From an uncultured Clostridia bacterium (GTDB taxonomy: Bacteria; Bacillota; Clostridia; Oscillospirales; Acutalibacteraceae): a stretch of DNA of 64,000 nucleotides. Positions within the stretch are counted from its first letter, which is position 1. Every line of letters begins with the position of its first letter. Position numbers and translations under genes: made by a program. Shown here piece by piece: positions 44,785 to 52,664 of the stretch. Under the pieces are notes generated by a model that saw only the letters and a program-made list of their open reading frames with translations, did not search any database and had not been told where the DNA came from. The stretch spans positions 124,001-188,000 of the forward strand of contig CALWVN010000002.1 of NCBI GenBank assembly GCA_944384995.1. Direction: 5' to 3'.

Positions 44785-45324
44785 TTACGTCTGCGTGTTG
44801 TCGCTTTCCGCCGGCTTTTTCTTGCGATGAATAATAAAGCGGTTGCACGGATACGTCCAGATCGTCGGGATGAGCATACAAACGACCTTGATGACCATAT
44901 CCCACAAATTCCCGGTCAGGGCATGCGCTTGTGCAAAGGTCGTAATGGCGGAACCGATCCAGCCGTTTGCAAAGATCGTAAAGACCACCATGATCAAATA
45001 CAGGATCATGCTTACCGTGGGGTTGGCGTCTGCTTTAAAGGTGATCTTGCGGTTGAGTACAAACGCAATGCCGTAGCCCACGGCGGTGGAAATGAGATAG
45101 GTGTACAAATATCCCTGCGAAGTGATGCCGATCATGTTCAGCGTCGGGTTGGTAATCGCTTCGGCTGTCAACGAGGCGAATACATAATTGAGCAGCAGCA
45201 TGTGCACAATCAGTTCCACGACCGACGACCCGCCGCTTGCAAATGCGAACTTAATAAATTTCCATAGCTCTGCGTGCTTTTCGGTAAAGCGTGCGAACGC
45301 ACCCGGTTTCTTCTCCTGTGCCAT
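44785..45324 (-). CDS. GtrA-like membrane protein
   Basis: The 179-residue protein has four membrane helices and the GtrA signature KFIKFAFASGGSSVVELIVHMLLLNYVF at the N-terminus and RFIIHRKKK near the end. GtrA proteins are thought to flip lipid-linked sugars for surface glycosylation. Two aromatic-rich helices in the middle (FTIFANGWIGSAIT) fit. The start follows GGGAGGTACAT and lies 15 bases after the phosphoesterase gene, so these two may be co-transcribed. Confidence 0.85.
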   Translation of the reverse strand: MAQEKKPGAFARFTEKHAELWKFIKFAFASGGSSVVELIVHMLLLNYVFASLTAEAITNPTLNMIGITSQGYLYTYLISTAVGYGIAFVLNRKITFKADANPTVSMILYLIMVVFTIFANGWIGSAITTFAQAHALTGNLWDMVIKVVCMLIPTIWTYPCNRFIIHRKKKPAESDNTQT

Positions 45325-45339
45325 ATGTACCTCCCGAGA

Positions 45340-46461
45340 TCAAAGAAAATGAACGAGTAAAAGGATCAGGATCACAATTGCTGCGACCGCGCCTAAGCCC
45401 TTTAAGATCATGGGTATGGCGGCGTCTACCGTAGCGGGGGCTTTGCTGGTCAGATAGTCAAATACGGGACGCGCGACCTTGGTGCCGACCAATTCGTCAT
45501 AGGTGCGCGTATAGGTCTTGTAGCTGTGCGGGTCGTTTTCGTCCAGCACGATACAGCGCACGCCGCGCTTCGTGCGGTTGCCGTAGGCGTTAAAGCCCGA
45601 GGACTGTGTGAAGCCGAGGTCGATATTTTGATACCGCCCGACAAAGCTGTTTTTGTGGTCGTGCCCGACGAACACAGCGAGTACGTCCCCGCACTCTGCG
45701 AGCGCGTCGAATTCACCGTTGTTTTTATCGGGGATCGAGGGCGGCTCCAGCAGCACATCGTTTTGGCCGCAGGTCTCGCCGAGCTTGTAAAACTCGTGCT
45801 TGTGCGTGCGGAACGCCTGGATCGCGCCCTTTTCACTTTTTTTAACGCGCCGCAGCACATTATAGTACTCCGGCAGCGGGATATGCTGGAACACGATGGA
45901 GGGCACATAATCGCCGCTTTGCGCTTTAAGGGCGTCGCGCGTTTTGCGGTACCACGCGATGATCTTCGGGTCAAACGCCTCGTAACCGCCACCCTTCGCG
46001 TCCGTGCCGCTGTCGAACAGATACAGGTTGAACACAAGTCTTCCCGACCCGTCCGAACGCTCGATCGGGATATTGTACGTCCCGCCGCCGTCCACGCCCT
46101 CTGCCTGTTCGCCGACGCAGGTAGGGTGTTTTTTGTAGATGTGATAAAACTGGTCGTGATTGGAAATACCGACCTGCCTGTCGTGGTTGCCGAAGGTGAC
46201 GGCAAAGGGGATGCCGCGGCTTGTGACGGGCTTTAACAGTTTATCCACCGTTTCGGCGACCGCGGCTTCCAGCGCCGCACCCTTTCCCTTATAGGTCACG
46301 CCGTAGCCTTTGATCTGGTCGCCCGTGTAGACCACAAGGTCGGGCTGCTCCGCTGCTACGGCAGCTTCCAGAAGCGCGAGCGTGTCGGGCGAAACGGCGG
46401 GGATCTCCTGCATATCGGTGATCTGCATGATCTTAAACGTACCGTCGGAACGAAAACGCAT
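45340..46461 (-). CDS. Metallophosphoesterase with C-terminal membrane tail
   Basis: The ATG at 46459-46461 follows GGAGGG and gives 373 residues. The calcineurin-like motifs are ITDMQ (Asp16, Gln where His is usual), TGDQ (Asp48, Gln instead of Asn) and GNHDRQ. It is a paralogue of the secreted enzyme at 20281-21522 and shares its unusual D-x-Q motif, but has no signal peptide. The last about 22 residues form one membrane helix, so it is either tail-anchored with a cytoplasmic catalytic part or exported by another route. Substrate unknown. Confidence 0.8.
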   Translation of the reverse strand: MRFRSDGTFKIMQITDMQEIPAVSPDTLALLEAAVAAEQPDLVVYTGDQIKGYGVTYKGKGAALEAAVAETVDKLLKPVTSRGIPFAVTFGNHDRQVGISNHDQFYHIYKKHPTCVGEQAEGVDGGGTYNIPIERSDGSGRLVFNLYLFDSGTDAKGGGYEAFDPKIIAWYRKTRDALKAQSGDYVPSIVFQHIPLPEYYNVLRRVKKSEKGAIQAFRTHKHEFYKLGETCGQNDVLLEPPSIPDKNNGEFDALAECGDVLAVFVGHDHKNSFVGRYQNIDLGFTQSSGFNAYGNRTKRGVRCIVLDENDPHSYKTYTRTYDELVGTKVARPVFDYLTSKAPATVDAAIPMILKGLGAVAAIVILILLLVHFL

Positions 46462-46694
46462 AATTTCCCTCCAACCTGCCGCGCAAAGCAGCACGGCGGT
46501 TTCGTTCTGCAAAAAACGGCGCGAAGCAAAACCGCCCGCGCCATTGCTGATATGCTTATTTTATCAAACCTGCCGAGGAATGTCAACGCCGTGTTGACCC
46601 GCAGAAAAAATCGCACAAACCGGACAAAATTACGGTGAATTCCATCCTATTTGCCTTGTTTCGGCGAGTGGGAAAATTTCTTCGTCACCTTGCT

Positions 46695-47192
46695 TTATAA
46701 ATTTGCCAAAAGCAAAGCACAAATCAATGCACTCAAAGAAACTGCGCCGACCAGGCAGGCGGAATTGATGATTTTCACCTGTTTTTCGCCGAACGCTTTT
46801 CCGATCGCTGCGGCGATCCCGATGCCAAGTAACCCGCCTGCGGTGTTCGCGATCACGTCCGTGATATCGGTCGCGCCGATCGCAAAAACATACTGCGCCG
46901 TTTCAAATAAAAGGCTTGTGCCGATGATCGGGAGCGCTTGCTTCCAAAACGGTCTTTTTCCCATTAGCGTATGCGTAAAAACGCCGAGGGGAATAAATGA
47001 GGCGGCGTTCTGGAAGATTTCGCTGAACTGCAATTTCCCGTTCACGATCAGCGACGCTCCGAACGGGATCAGGTTGATATTTCGAATATCGGGCAGGGTG
47101 GCGAAAGAAAACTGCATTTTGAATACAATGATCCATGTCAGCATGACTATGTAGAATATGCAGAAGCCTAAAGTAAGCTTTTTTGATCTCAT
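46695..47192 (-). CDS. VanZ-like membrane protein
   Basis: The frame gives 165 residues from the ATG at 47190-47192; an alternative ATG at 47202-47204 sits directly on the AGAGG and looks too close to it. There are four or five membrane helices and the VanZ marks NLIPFGASLI, ASFIPLGVF, SLLFETAQYVFAIGATDITDVIANTAGGLLG. VanZ proteins can raise teicoplanin resistance, but most chromosomal members have no known role. Confidence 0.8.
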   Translation of the reverse strand: MRSKKLTLGFCIFYIVMLTWIIVFKMQFSFATLPDIRNINLIPFGASLIVNGKLQFSEIFQNAASFIPLGVFTHTLMGKRPFWKQALPIIGTSLLFETAQYVFAIGATDITDVIANTAGGLLGIGIAAAIGKAFGEKQVKIINSACLVGAVSLSALICALLLANL

Positions 47193-47454
47193 TTTGCGGC
47201 ACATCCTCTCTTTTTTCTGAGGATAGCAAAAGAATCTTACATTTGACAGCACGGTTTTTTAATATTCCGTAAAAACTTTGCTAAGAATGTTTTGCGCAAG
47301 GAGATAATGCGGTTCGGCTTGCCGTTAAAGCAGGTGCTTTTGCCTGCCTGCTGGGGAAAGATTGCGGCAGCGGTTTGCACGGCGGAATAATCGGGAAAAG
47401 AACGGAAATACTGGAAGCAAAGCGAAAAAATTGCAGAAAGCGACGGTGCAAATT

Positions 47455-49467
47455 ATGTTCCCGAATATCCGAATGGTTCAAAACCGTGACGGCTCTTACG
47501 ACCTTTTGCTTGACTACCGCGGCGGCGCGGAATTTGCCAGGGAGCCCGGTGCCGTTCCGAGCCCCAAACGATTGGCGGCGACCTTGCGCGGCTATGCCAA
47601 AAATGTCAAGATCAAAAGTGTTAAGATCCTGGTTTCCGGCGTTTTGGTCGCCACTTTTGCCTTTTCCTCATTCCTGTCGGCGCTCGCGGCGGGCGACCGC
47701 TACTCCATGGGCTATCTGTATACGGGCACGGATCTCCAGCAGATCGAATACGTCAACCAAACGGGCGATGCGCTGGACGTGGTATCGCCGAGCTACTTTG
47801 ACCTGCGCGAGGACGGCAGTCTCAAACTCAATTATTTGAGTCCCTTCTTTATCAAGACCATGCACGAAAAGGGCATCAAGGTCGTGCCGTTTTTAAGCAA
47901 CCACTGGAACCGCACCGCGGGCATCAACGCCTTGCAGGATGTCGAGTCGCTTTCCGCGCAGATCGCGGAGTATGTGGAGGAATACGACCTCGACGGCGTG
48001 AACGTGGACATCGAAAATGTCACGCACCTCCAGCGCGACCAATACACGGAGCTTGTGCGTCTGCTGCGCGAAAAGATCCCGAGTCACAAGGAGATTTCCG
48101 TGGCGGTCGCCGCGAACCCATACAACTGGCAGACCGGCTGGCATGGGTCTTATGACTACGCCGCGCTCGCGCGATACGCCGACCACCTGTTGATCATGGC
48201 GTATGACGAGCACTTTGAGGGCAGCGAAGCGGGACCCGTGGCAAGCATCGACTTTGTTGAAAACTCCATTTTGTACGCGCTCGAGCGTATTCCCGCCGAC
48301 AAGATCGTGGTGGGCATCCCGTTTTTCGGGCGCGTTTGGAGTCTGGACAACGACCGCATCGTAGGCAAGGGCACAAGCAGCAAGACGATCCAAAGGATTT
48401 TGGAAAACTGCGAATCTACGATCACCTACGATGAAGAAACACAGTCTGTCCGCGCGGAATTCACGATTACAGAGGAAAGCGGCGAGTTTGTCGTCGGCGG
48501 CGACTTTGTGCTGTCGCCCGGCAGATATGTCGTTTGGTATGAAAACGATGAATCCTATCAGGAAAAACTCAGCCTGATCGAAAAATACGACTTAAAAGGT
48601 GCGGGCGTCTGGGCACTTGGACAGGAGGATCCTTCGGTCTGGGAAAGCTATGAGGATTGGATCAACGGCGAAAATGCGGCGGAGGATACCACGCCCGTAC
48701 CGCCGTCCGAACCCGATGTGCCCGAGGAGGATGTGACGGAACCGCCCGTCGCAGAGGATGAGGAAATGACAGTGCCGCCCACCGCCGAGGATGACGAGGG
48801 AACCACCACCCCGCCAACCACTGAGGGCGACGAAGAAATCACCACCCCGCCGACGGAGAATGAAGAATCCACCGTCCCGCCGACCGCCGGGGATGGGGGA
48901 ACGGTCACCCCGCCGACTACGGACAGTACACCGCCCGTCATCCCGCCCACGGGCGAAACAACGCCGCCGGATACGGAGGAAAACACCCCGTCTGCGGATG
49001 CGAGCTTTGTTGTCCATGAGGTGCGCACGGGCGATTCGCTCTGGAAGATCGCACAGCAGTATCTCGGCAGCGGCACGCGCTACCGCGAGATCATGGCGCT
49101 CAATGATCTTACAAGCGACGTTATTCAGCCGGGCATGCGGTTAAAACTTCCGATCGAACTGCGGGTGCATACCGTACAGCGCGGGGATTCGCTTTGGAAG
49201 ATCGCGCAGCAATATCTCGGCAGCGGCACACGCTACCGCGAGCTTATGGCGTTCAACAACCTTACAAGCGACGTTATTCATCCGGGCATGCAGCTTGAGA
49301 TTTGGTATGAACTGCAGCCCTATACCGTGCAGCGCGGGGATTCCCTTTGGAAGATCGCAAGCGAGCAGCTCGGCAGCGGTACACGTTACCGCGAGATCAT
49401 GTCTCTGAACGGACTTAAAAGCGATCAGATCCGGCCGGGGCAGATCTTGTACCTGCCGACCGCGTGA
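47455..49467 (+). CDS. Glycoside hydrolase family 18 enzyme with three C-terminal LysM domains
   Basis: The start used is ATG 47455, giving 670 residues; TTG 47362 in frame would add 31 residues of low-complexity basic sequence. Residues 1-70 precede a membrane helix (about 62-80), so this may be a type II anchor. The GH18 barrel carries DGVNVDIENV with the catalytic Glu in the D-x-D-x-E motif, then LLIMAYDEH and GIPFFGRVW. A Thr/Pro/Glu-rich linker (about 405-520) and three nearly identical LysM domains (GDSLWKIAQQYLGSGTRYRE) bind peptidoglycan. It resembles spore cortex/germination enzymes of the YaaH/YdhD group. Confidence 0.88.
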   Translation: MFPNIRMVQNRDGSYDLLLDYRGGAEFAREPGAVPSPKRLAATLRGYAKNVKIKSVKILVSGVLVATFAFSSFLSALAAGDRYSMGYLYTGTDLQQIEYVNQTGDALDVVSPSYFDLREDGSLKLNYLSPFFIKTMHEKGIKVVPFLSNHWNRTAGINALQDVESLSAQIAEYVEEYDLDGVNVDIENVTHLQRDQYTELVRLLREKIPSHKEISVAVAANPYNWQTGWHGSYDYAALARYADHLLIMAYDEHFEGSEAGPVASIDFVENSILYALERIPADKIVVGIPFFGRVWSLDNDRIVGKGTSSKTIQRILENCESTITYDEETQSVRAEFTITEESGEFVVGGDFVLSPGRYVVWYENDESYQEKLSLIEKYDLKGAGVWALGQEDPSVWESYEDWINGENAAEDTTPVPPSEPDVPEEDVTEPPVAEDEEMTVPPTAEDDEGTTTPPTTEGDEEITTPPTENEESTVPPTAGDGGTVTPPTTDSTPPVIPPTGETTPPDTEENTPSADASFVVHEVRTGDSLWKIAQQYLGSGTRYREIMALNDLTSDVIQPGMRLKLPIELRVHTVQRGDSLWKIAQQYLGSGTRYRELMAFNNLTSDVIHPGMQLEIWYELQPYTVQRGDSLWKIASEQLGSGTRYREIMSLNGLKSDQIRPGQILYLPTA

Positions 49468-49523
49468 CGCAAGCTTTTTATTTGCCTTAGACAAATGAAA
49501 AACCGAACCCCTACAAAGGATAT

Positions 49524-49560
49524 AACGAACGGCAGACGCATTTTGCGCCTGCCGTTCGTT
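49524..49560. terminator. Bidirectional terminator after the GH18 gene
   Basis: AACGAACGGCAG and CTGCCGTTCGTT pair around an inner partly paired loop and TTTG follows. It lies between convergent genes ending at 49467 and 49596. Confidence 0.85.
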
Positions 49561-49595
49561 TGTATGGGTATCAATCCGTTTTTATAAAAGGATGC

Positions 49596-50375
49596 TCACG
49601 GCTTTCTTGCGAGCTGTAAATCTATGGTGTCGAATATCGTGATCATGCCGCCGTGCGCGTCGATCGCCGCTTGGATTTCCGCAAAGAAACAGCGGCGAAC
49701 ATCCTCTTTCATCGCGAGATTGTCCGAATAGGTGCTTAACAACGCAACATAATCCGCAGATGTGCGCGTCCGCGTCCGCGAATAGATTTGATACGCCACA
49801 TCGCAAAACCCGTATCGTTCTGCGAGCCCGGCACAGCGCTTTGCATCCTCGGCGCTATATTCGACAGGCGGAGTATAGGCATCGGACCTGTATGCTTTAT
49901 AAATATGTTGGAGAGCTTCAAACAACTGCGGATCATCCTTCGCGGGAACCGGATGGTTGGCAAAGCGTGCGAAAGCCCCGCCGCGTTTTAACATCCGCAG
50001 AATCTTCGAATACCCGATCTCTTCGTCGATCCAGTGGAACGCCGTAGCGGAAAACACCAGATCCACAGTGTCGTCTGCACACAAAAAATCCTCAAATTTG
50101 GAGACAACGACAGAAAAGCGCGGATACGCACAGAACTTTTCACGGCACGCATCCGCTAAATGTGCACCGCATTCCACCGCGGTAAGCGTGCATCCCGTTT
50201 CCAAAACCGGCAAGGTCGCCTGCCCTGGGCCGATGCCGACTTCCACAACACGGCTCGTCGCGTTGACCGGCCGATACCGAAAAATATCTTGATATAACGC
50301 ATCCGGGTACCCCGGCCGTATGGCTTCATACGTTTGCGCCGCGCGGTCAAATATTTCTCCGTAAGCTTTCGACAT
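49596..50375 (-). CDS. Class I SAM-dependent methyltransferase
   Basis: The ATG at 50373-50375 (MSKAYGEIFDRAAQTYEAIRP) follows AAGGA by nine bases and matches the common N-terminus of UbiE/TAM-like small-molecule methyltransferases, giving 259 residues. The SAM motif I is VVEVGIGPGQAT, and DLVFSATAFHWID marks motif IV. The natural substrate is unknown. It is the last core-like gene before the accessory island. Confidence 0.85.
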   Translation of the reverse strand: MSKAYGEIFDRAAQTYEAIRPGYPDALYQDIFRYRPVNATSRVVEVGIGPGQATLPVLETGCTLTAVECGAHLADACREKFCAYPRFSVVVSKFEDFLCADDTVDLVFSATAFHWIDEEIGYSKILRMLKRGGAFARFANHPVPAKDDPQLFEALQHIYKAYRSDAYTPPVEYSAEDAKRCAGLAERYGFCDVAYQIYSRTRTRTSADYVALLSTYSDNLAMKEDVRRCFFAEIQAAIDAHGGMITIFDTIDLQLARKP

Positions 50376-50521
50376 CGTATTGGTTCCTTCCGACTGTAGG
50401 CTTTTTTGGATTTCCGTATATCCCCTCAAACGCTGCAAAACGAAACGTTTGAGTGCACGGAACATTTTATATTGTACCACCCGGCGGCTTTCGCGGCAAT
50501 TCTTTATCATAAAAAGCTTAT

Positions 50522-50800
50522 AAGGAAGCGGAAAGAAAGCGTTACATCATTAAAAATAGGCTCCGTTTGCCGCACGTAAATATGCATTTCTTGTAAAAGT
50601 TGCATCAGATATTTCGCGGGACTTCTTATTTCCATATGTAGTATTATAAAAAATTTCGCAATTTACAAAATTAATTTTTGATTTTCATTGACACAAACCA
50701 ATAAAAATGATAACGTTGTATCGGAAAATATGTGCAATTTTTTCTGAAGAGGGTATAGCGGGGACAATTCTATAGCAAAAACACGGCGGCGCTGTATCCG
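50522..50800 (+). repeat. Duplicated upstream region, copy A
   Basis: This stretch resembles 52210-52495 (copy B). Similarity is patchy at first (AAGGAAGCG; GCACG-AAATATG-ATTT-TTGTAAAAG) and near continuous over the last 115 bases from the TTGACA box on. Copy A serves the membrane protein at 51034, copy B the RHS gene. No open reading frame of note lies in 50376-51033. Confidence 0.7.
50688..50716 (+). promoter_or_regulatory. Promoter of copy A
   Basis: TTGACA, a 17-base spacer and TAACGT. The same arrangement (TTGACA, 17, TAACTT) occurs in copy B, so the spacing is conserved. Confidence 0.55.
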
Positions 50801-50827
50801 ATCAGAATGGGGGACGGTTACAGCGCC
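50747..50827 (+). ncRNA. Leader RNA element, copy A
   Basis: It starts AAGAGGGTATAGCGGGG, continues to TATAGCAAAAAC and ends with a 9-base stem GGCGCTGTA/TACAGCGCC. The first part is shared with leaders B and C (see 52437 and 60277). It may be a cis-acting structured RNA; I cannot assign it to a known riboswitch class. Confidence 0.5.
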
Positions 50828-51033
50828 TTGCTATTATGCGATGAATCGGCACTTTCGTTTTCTCCCTCTGCTGATTGTATTCGCCGAAACGAACGGCTGC
50901 CGTTCCTTCCGTCTCCCGAGGGTGATTCCCCGCAGTACGGGGAATGCCGCGAAGTGACAAAGGGACGGTACCATGGACGTTGGGGCGGCGGCAACCCGTC
51001 AAGGAAAGAAAAGAAAAACGGCAATAAGGGGAG

Positions 51034-51732
51034 ATGAACGCATTGAATCGCCTGAAGAGCTGCTATAAAATCCGCCTGTATCGCTCACGGCTGTTTTACT
51101 TCCTCTGTGCTGTGCTTTTGGCTCTGGCTTGCTTCCATTTTGTATATAATTTTTGCCTTTTGATTCGGGTAGGGTTTGATGATTTGTTCTTTCCCGAAAA
51201 ACAATCCGTCTATGCGGCTTCGGAAACGCAACCCACAGACAATATGCCGTTTATAACAGGTGTTATTATCGTAATTGGGTATGTTCTGACCCAGCTGGAG
51301 CTTTTGGGTGAGATTGTGCTCTTGGCAATTGGATTGTTTGGAAACCGTCTGTATGTGTATCAAGATGACACGCGTATCTTCTTTGCGCCGCGATTGTTTT
51401 CCCGCGTCTCTAAGCGTGACATTTGTAAAATCGAACCTGTTTCGGTTGAAAATCTCGGCTTTTGGGAACGGCTGTCGAGCTTTAATTTCGGCAAAAAGTA
51501 CCTGTATCGCTTTACCTGTTATGACACGGTGCTGCTTCTTTCTTCAAAGGATGAAGCAGGCATGGCAAGACTCACAGCGGATATCTGTGCGCGATGCAAT
51601 AAGACCGAGGAAGAAGAAACCGGTACGAATAATGCGCTCGGCGAAAAAATGAGCTGGTTTTTCATATGGGAATCGCAGCTTGGTTGCTGGATCGGCGCAC
51701 ATGTCGTTTCTGTCCTTCTTCTGTTTAAGTAA
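51034..51732 (+). CDS. Orphan membrane protein of the RHS island
   Basis: The 232-residue protein starts at ATG 51034 after AAGGGGAG. A basic N-terminus is followed by a membrane helix (about 17-45), a loop, one or two more helices (about 76-105), a soluble middle part of about 100 residues with an FNFGKKYLYRF segment, and a last helix near the C-terminus. I do not recognise the family. It is driven by the same kind of promoter and leader as the RHS gene but has no toxin gene before it, so an orphan immunity protein is a possible reading. Confidence 0.55.
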   Translation: MNALNRLKSCYKIRLYRSRLFYFLCAVLLALACFHFVYNFCLLIRVGFDDLFFPEKQSVYAASETQPTDNMPFITGVIIVIGYVLTQLELLGEIVLLAIGLFGNRLYVYQDDTRIFFAPRLFSRVSKRDICKIEPVSVENLGFWERLSSFNFGKKYLYRFTCYDTVLLLSSKDEAGMARLTADICARCNKTEEEETGTNNALGEKMSWFFIWESQLGCWIGAHVVSVLLLFK

Positions 51733-51776
51733 GACTGAGAACGGTTCTGTGTCCTAAGTCCCAATTGCCCAAAATG

Positions 51777-51915
51777 ACAAAAGCCTTGCATTCGTTGAAA
51801 ATGCAAGGCTTTCTTTTTTGGTGCGAGAGACGGGACTTGAACCCGTTAAAACAGGATATAAATTGTTGATTTTACTTGAAATTATAAGGTCAGTGGCATG
51901 CTTTGTGTCATATAG
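51777..51915. repeat. att-like repeat with tRNA 3' end, copy 1
   Basis: It consists of a terminator hairpin (AAGCCTTGCATT ... AATGCAAGGCTT), the complement of a tRNA 3' end at 51819-51845 and about 70 AT-rich bases. On the - strand the tRNA part has a T-arm ACGGG-TTCAAGT-CCCGT, seven acceptor bases CTCTCGC, A and CCA. The 5' two thirds of the tRNA are absent. A second copy lies at 60705-60838. The layout suits an integration site at a tRNA gene, probably tRNA-Leu by its acceptor stem. Confidence 0.75.
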
Positions 51916-51930
51916 TATTATGAAAAATGA

Positions 51931-52023
51931 TCAGGCACACGTCATGGTGATATCTATGCTCATATTACCTACTATGGTGAACATATAACAGTACCATCTG
52001 TCATGCAAGCAACAAAACAATAG
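51931..52023 (+). pseudogene. Possible gene remnant
   Basis: A 30-codon stretch closed on both sides by stops encodes a protein-like tail with RHGDIYAHITYYGE. It has no start or ribosome site and lies between the att-like copy and copy B of the promoter. It could be the end of a lost toxin or phage gene. The rest of 52024-52209 holds nothing I recognise. Confidence 0.3.
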
Positions 52024-52209
52024 TTGAAAACGAATTGCTGTGCAGGCGAGTTTATCTGATCCGAAGTTAGACATGACACTTGTTGCTGAGAATGGTGGCG
52101 TTTAACTTTCATACTTGTATGCCATTTCAGATAAGTTACCGTGTTAGTATGAATTTGACCTTAAACAAGAAAAAGATAGTCCTTATAATTATGAATATAC
52201 AAAATCGGA

Positions 52210-52495
52210 AAAGGAAGCGTGCATAAGCTGTTCGGAGTAAATTGCTTGCGCTGGTAGCACGCAAATATGTATTTTTTGTTAAAGCCGCTTCATATATGCT
52301 TCATATAGCCGTAGGAATACTTTGCCACTTTATGCATTGTTACAAAATAACACGAAATGGCAAAAAATCTCCATATTTATATTGACAAAAATAAATAAAA
52401 ATGATAACTTTGCATTGGGGAATATATGCAATTTTCCTAAAGAGGGTAGAGCGGGGAGAACTTCATAGCAAACATATTCCGACGCTGTATCTGTC
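52210..52495 (+). repeat. Duplicated upstream region, copy B
   Basis: The counterpart of 50522-50800. The best preserved part runs from the TTGACA box through AATGATAAC, TGCAATTTT and AAAGAGGGTAGAGCGGGG to the ATAGCAAA stretch. Confidence 0.7.
52382..52410 (+). promoter_or_regulatory. Promoter of the RHS gene (copy B)
   Basis: TTGACA, 17 bases, TAACTT, about 255 bases upstream of the start codon. The long untranslated leader includes the shared element at 52437. Confidence 0.55.
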
Positions 52496-52530
52496 CATTT
52501 CACGAAGCAGAGACGCGCCGGTTTTTGTTT
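52437..52530 (+). ncRNA. Leader RNA element, copy B, with terminator-like end
   Basis: It begins TAAAGAGGGTAGAGCGGGG, continues to CATAGCAAACA and then GACGCTGTATC (also in copy A). An imperfect stem (CCG-ACGC...GCG-CGG plus TCTG/CAGA) leads into GTTTTTGTTT. This is what an attenuator would look like, weakened by mismatches. Confidence 0.45.
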
Positions 52531-52664
52531 GCGGACAAATGAAATTTCTCGCAGGCATGTGCCGTAGCCCGAATCCATTGATTAGCTGCGGGTATACGTC
52601 TCCGAGGATTTTCTGCTTCCTTTTTTGCCCAGTTCAAAGATTGTATTGATGGGGGAGAAAGTTC

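Noticed and set aside
50747..50827. c-di-GMP, ZTP or guanidine riboswitch
   Set aside because: The conserved cores of those classes that I remember are not present; only the general layout of leader plus stem agrees.
51819..51845. A complete tRNA gene
   Set aside because: Only the T-arm, acceptor 3' strand and CCA are present; the sequence beyond is AT-rich and cannot form the D and anticodon arms. The same holds for 60743-60769.
51733..52664. Transposase or integrase gene
   Set aside because: No open frame of useful length and no DDE or tyrosine recombinase motif was found in this stretch or in 60124-60939.
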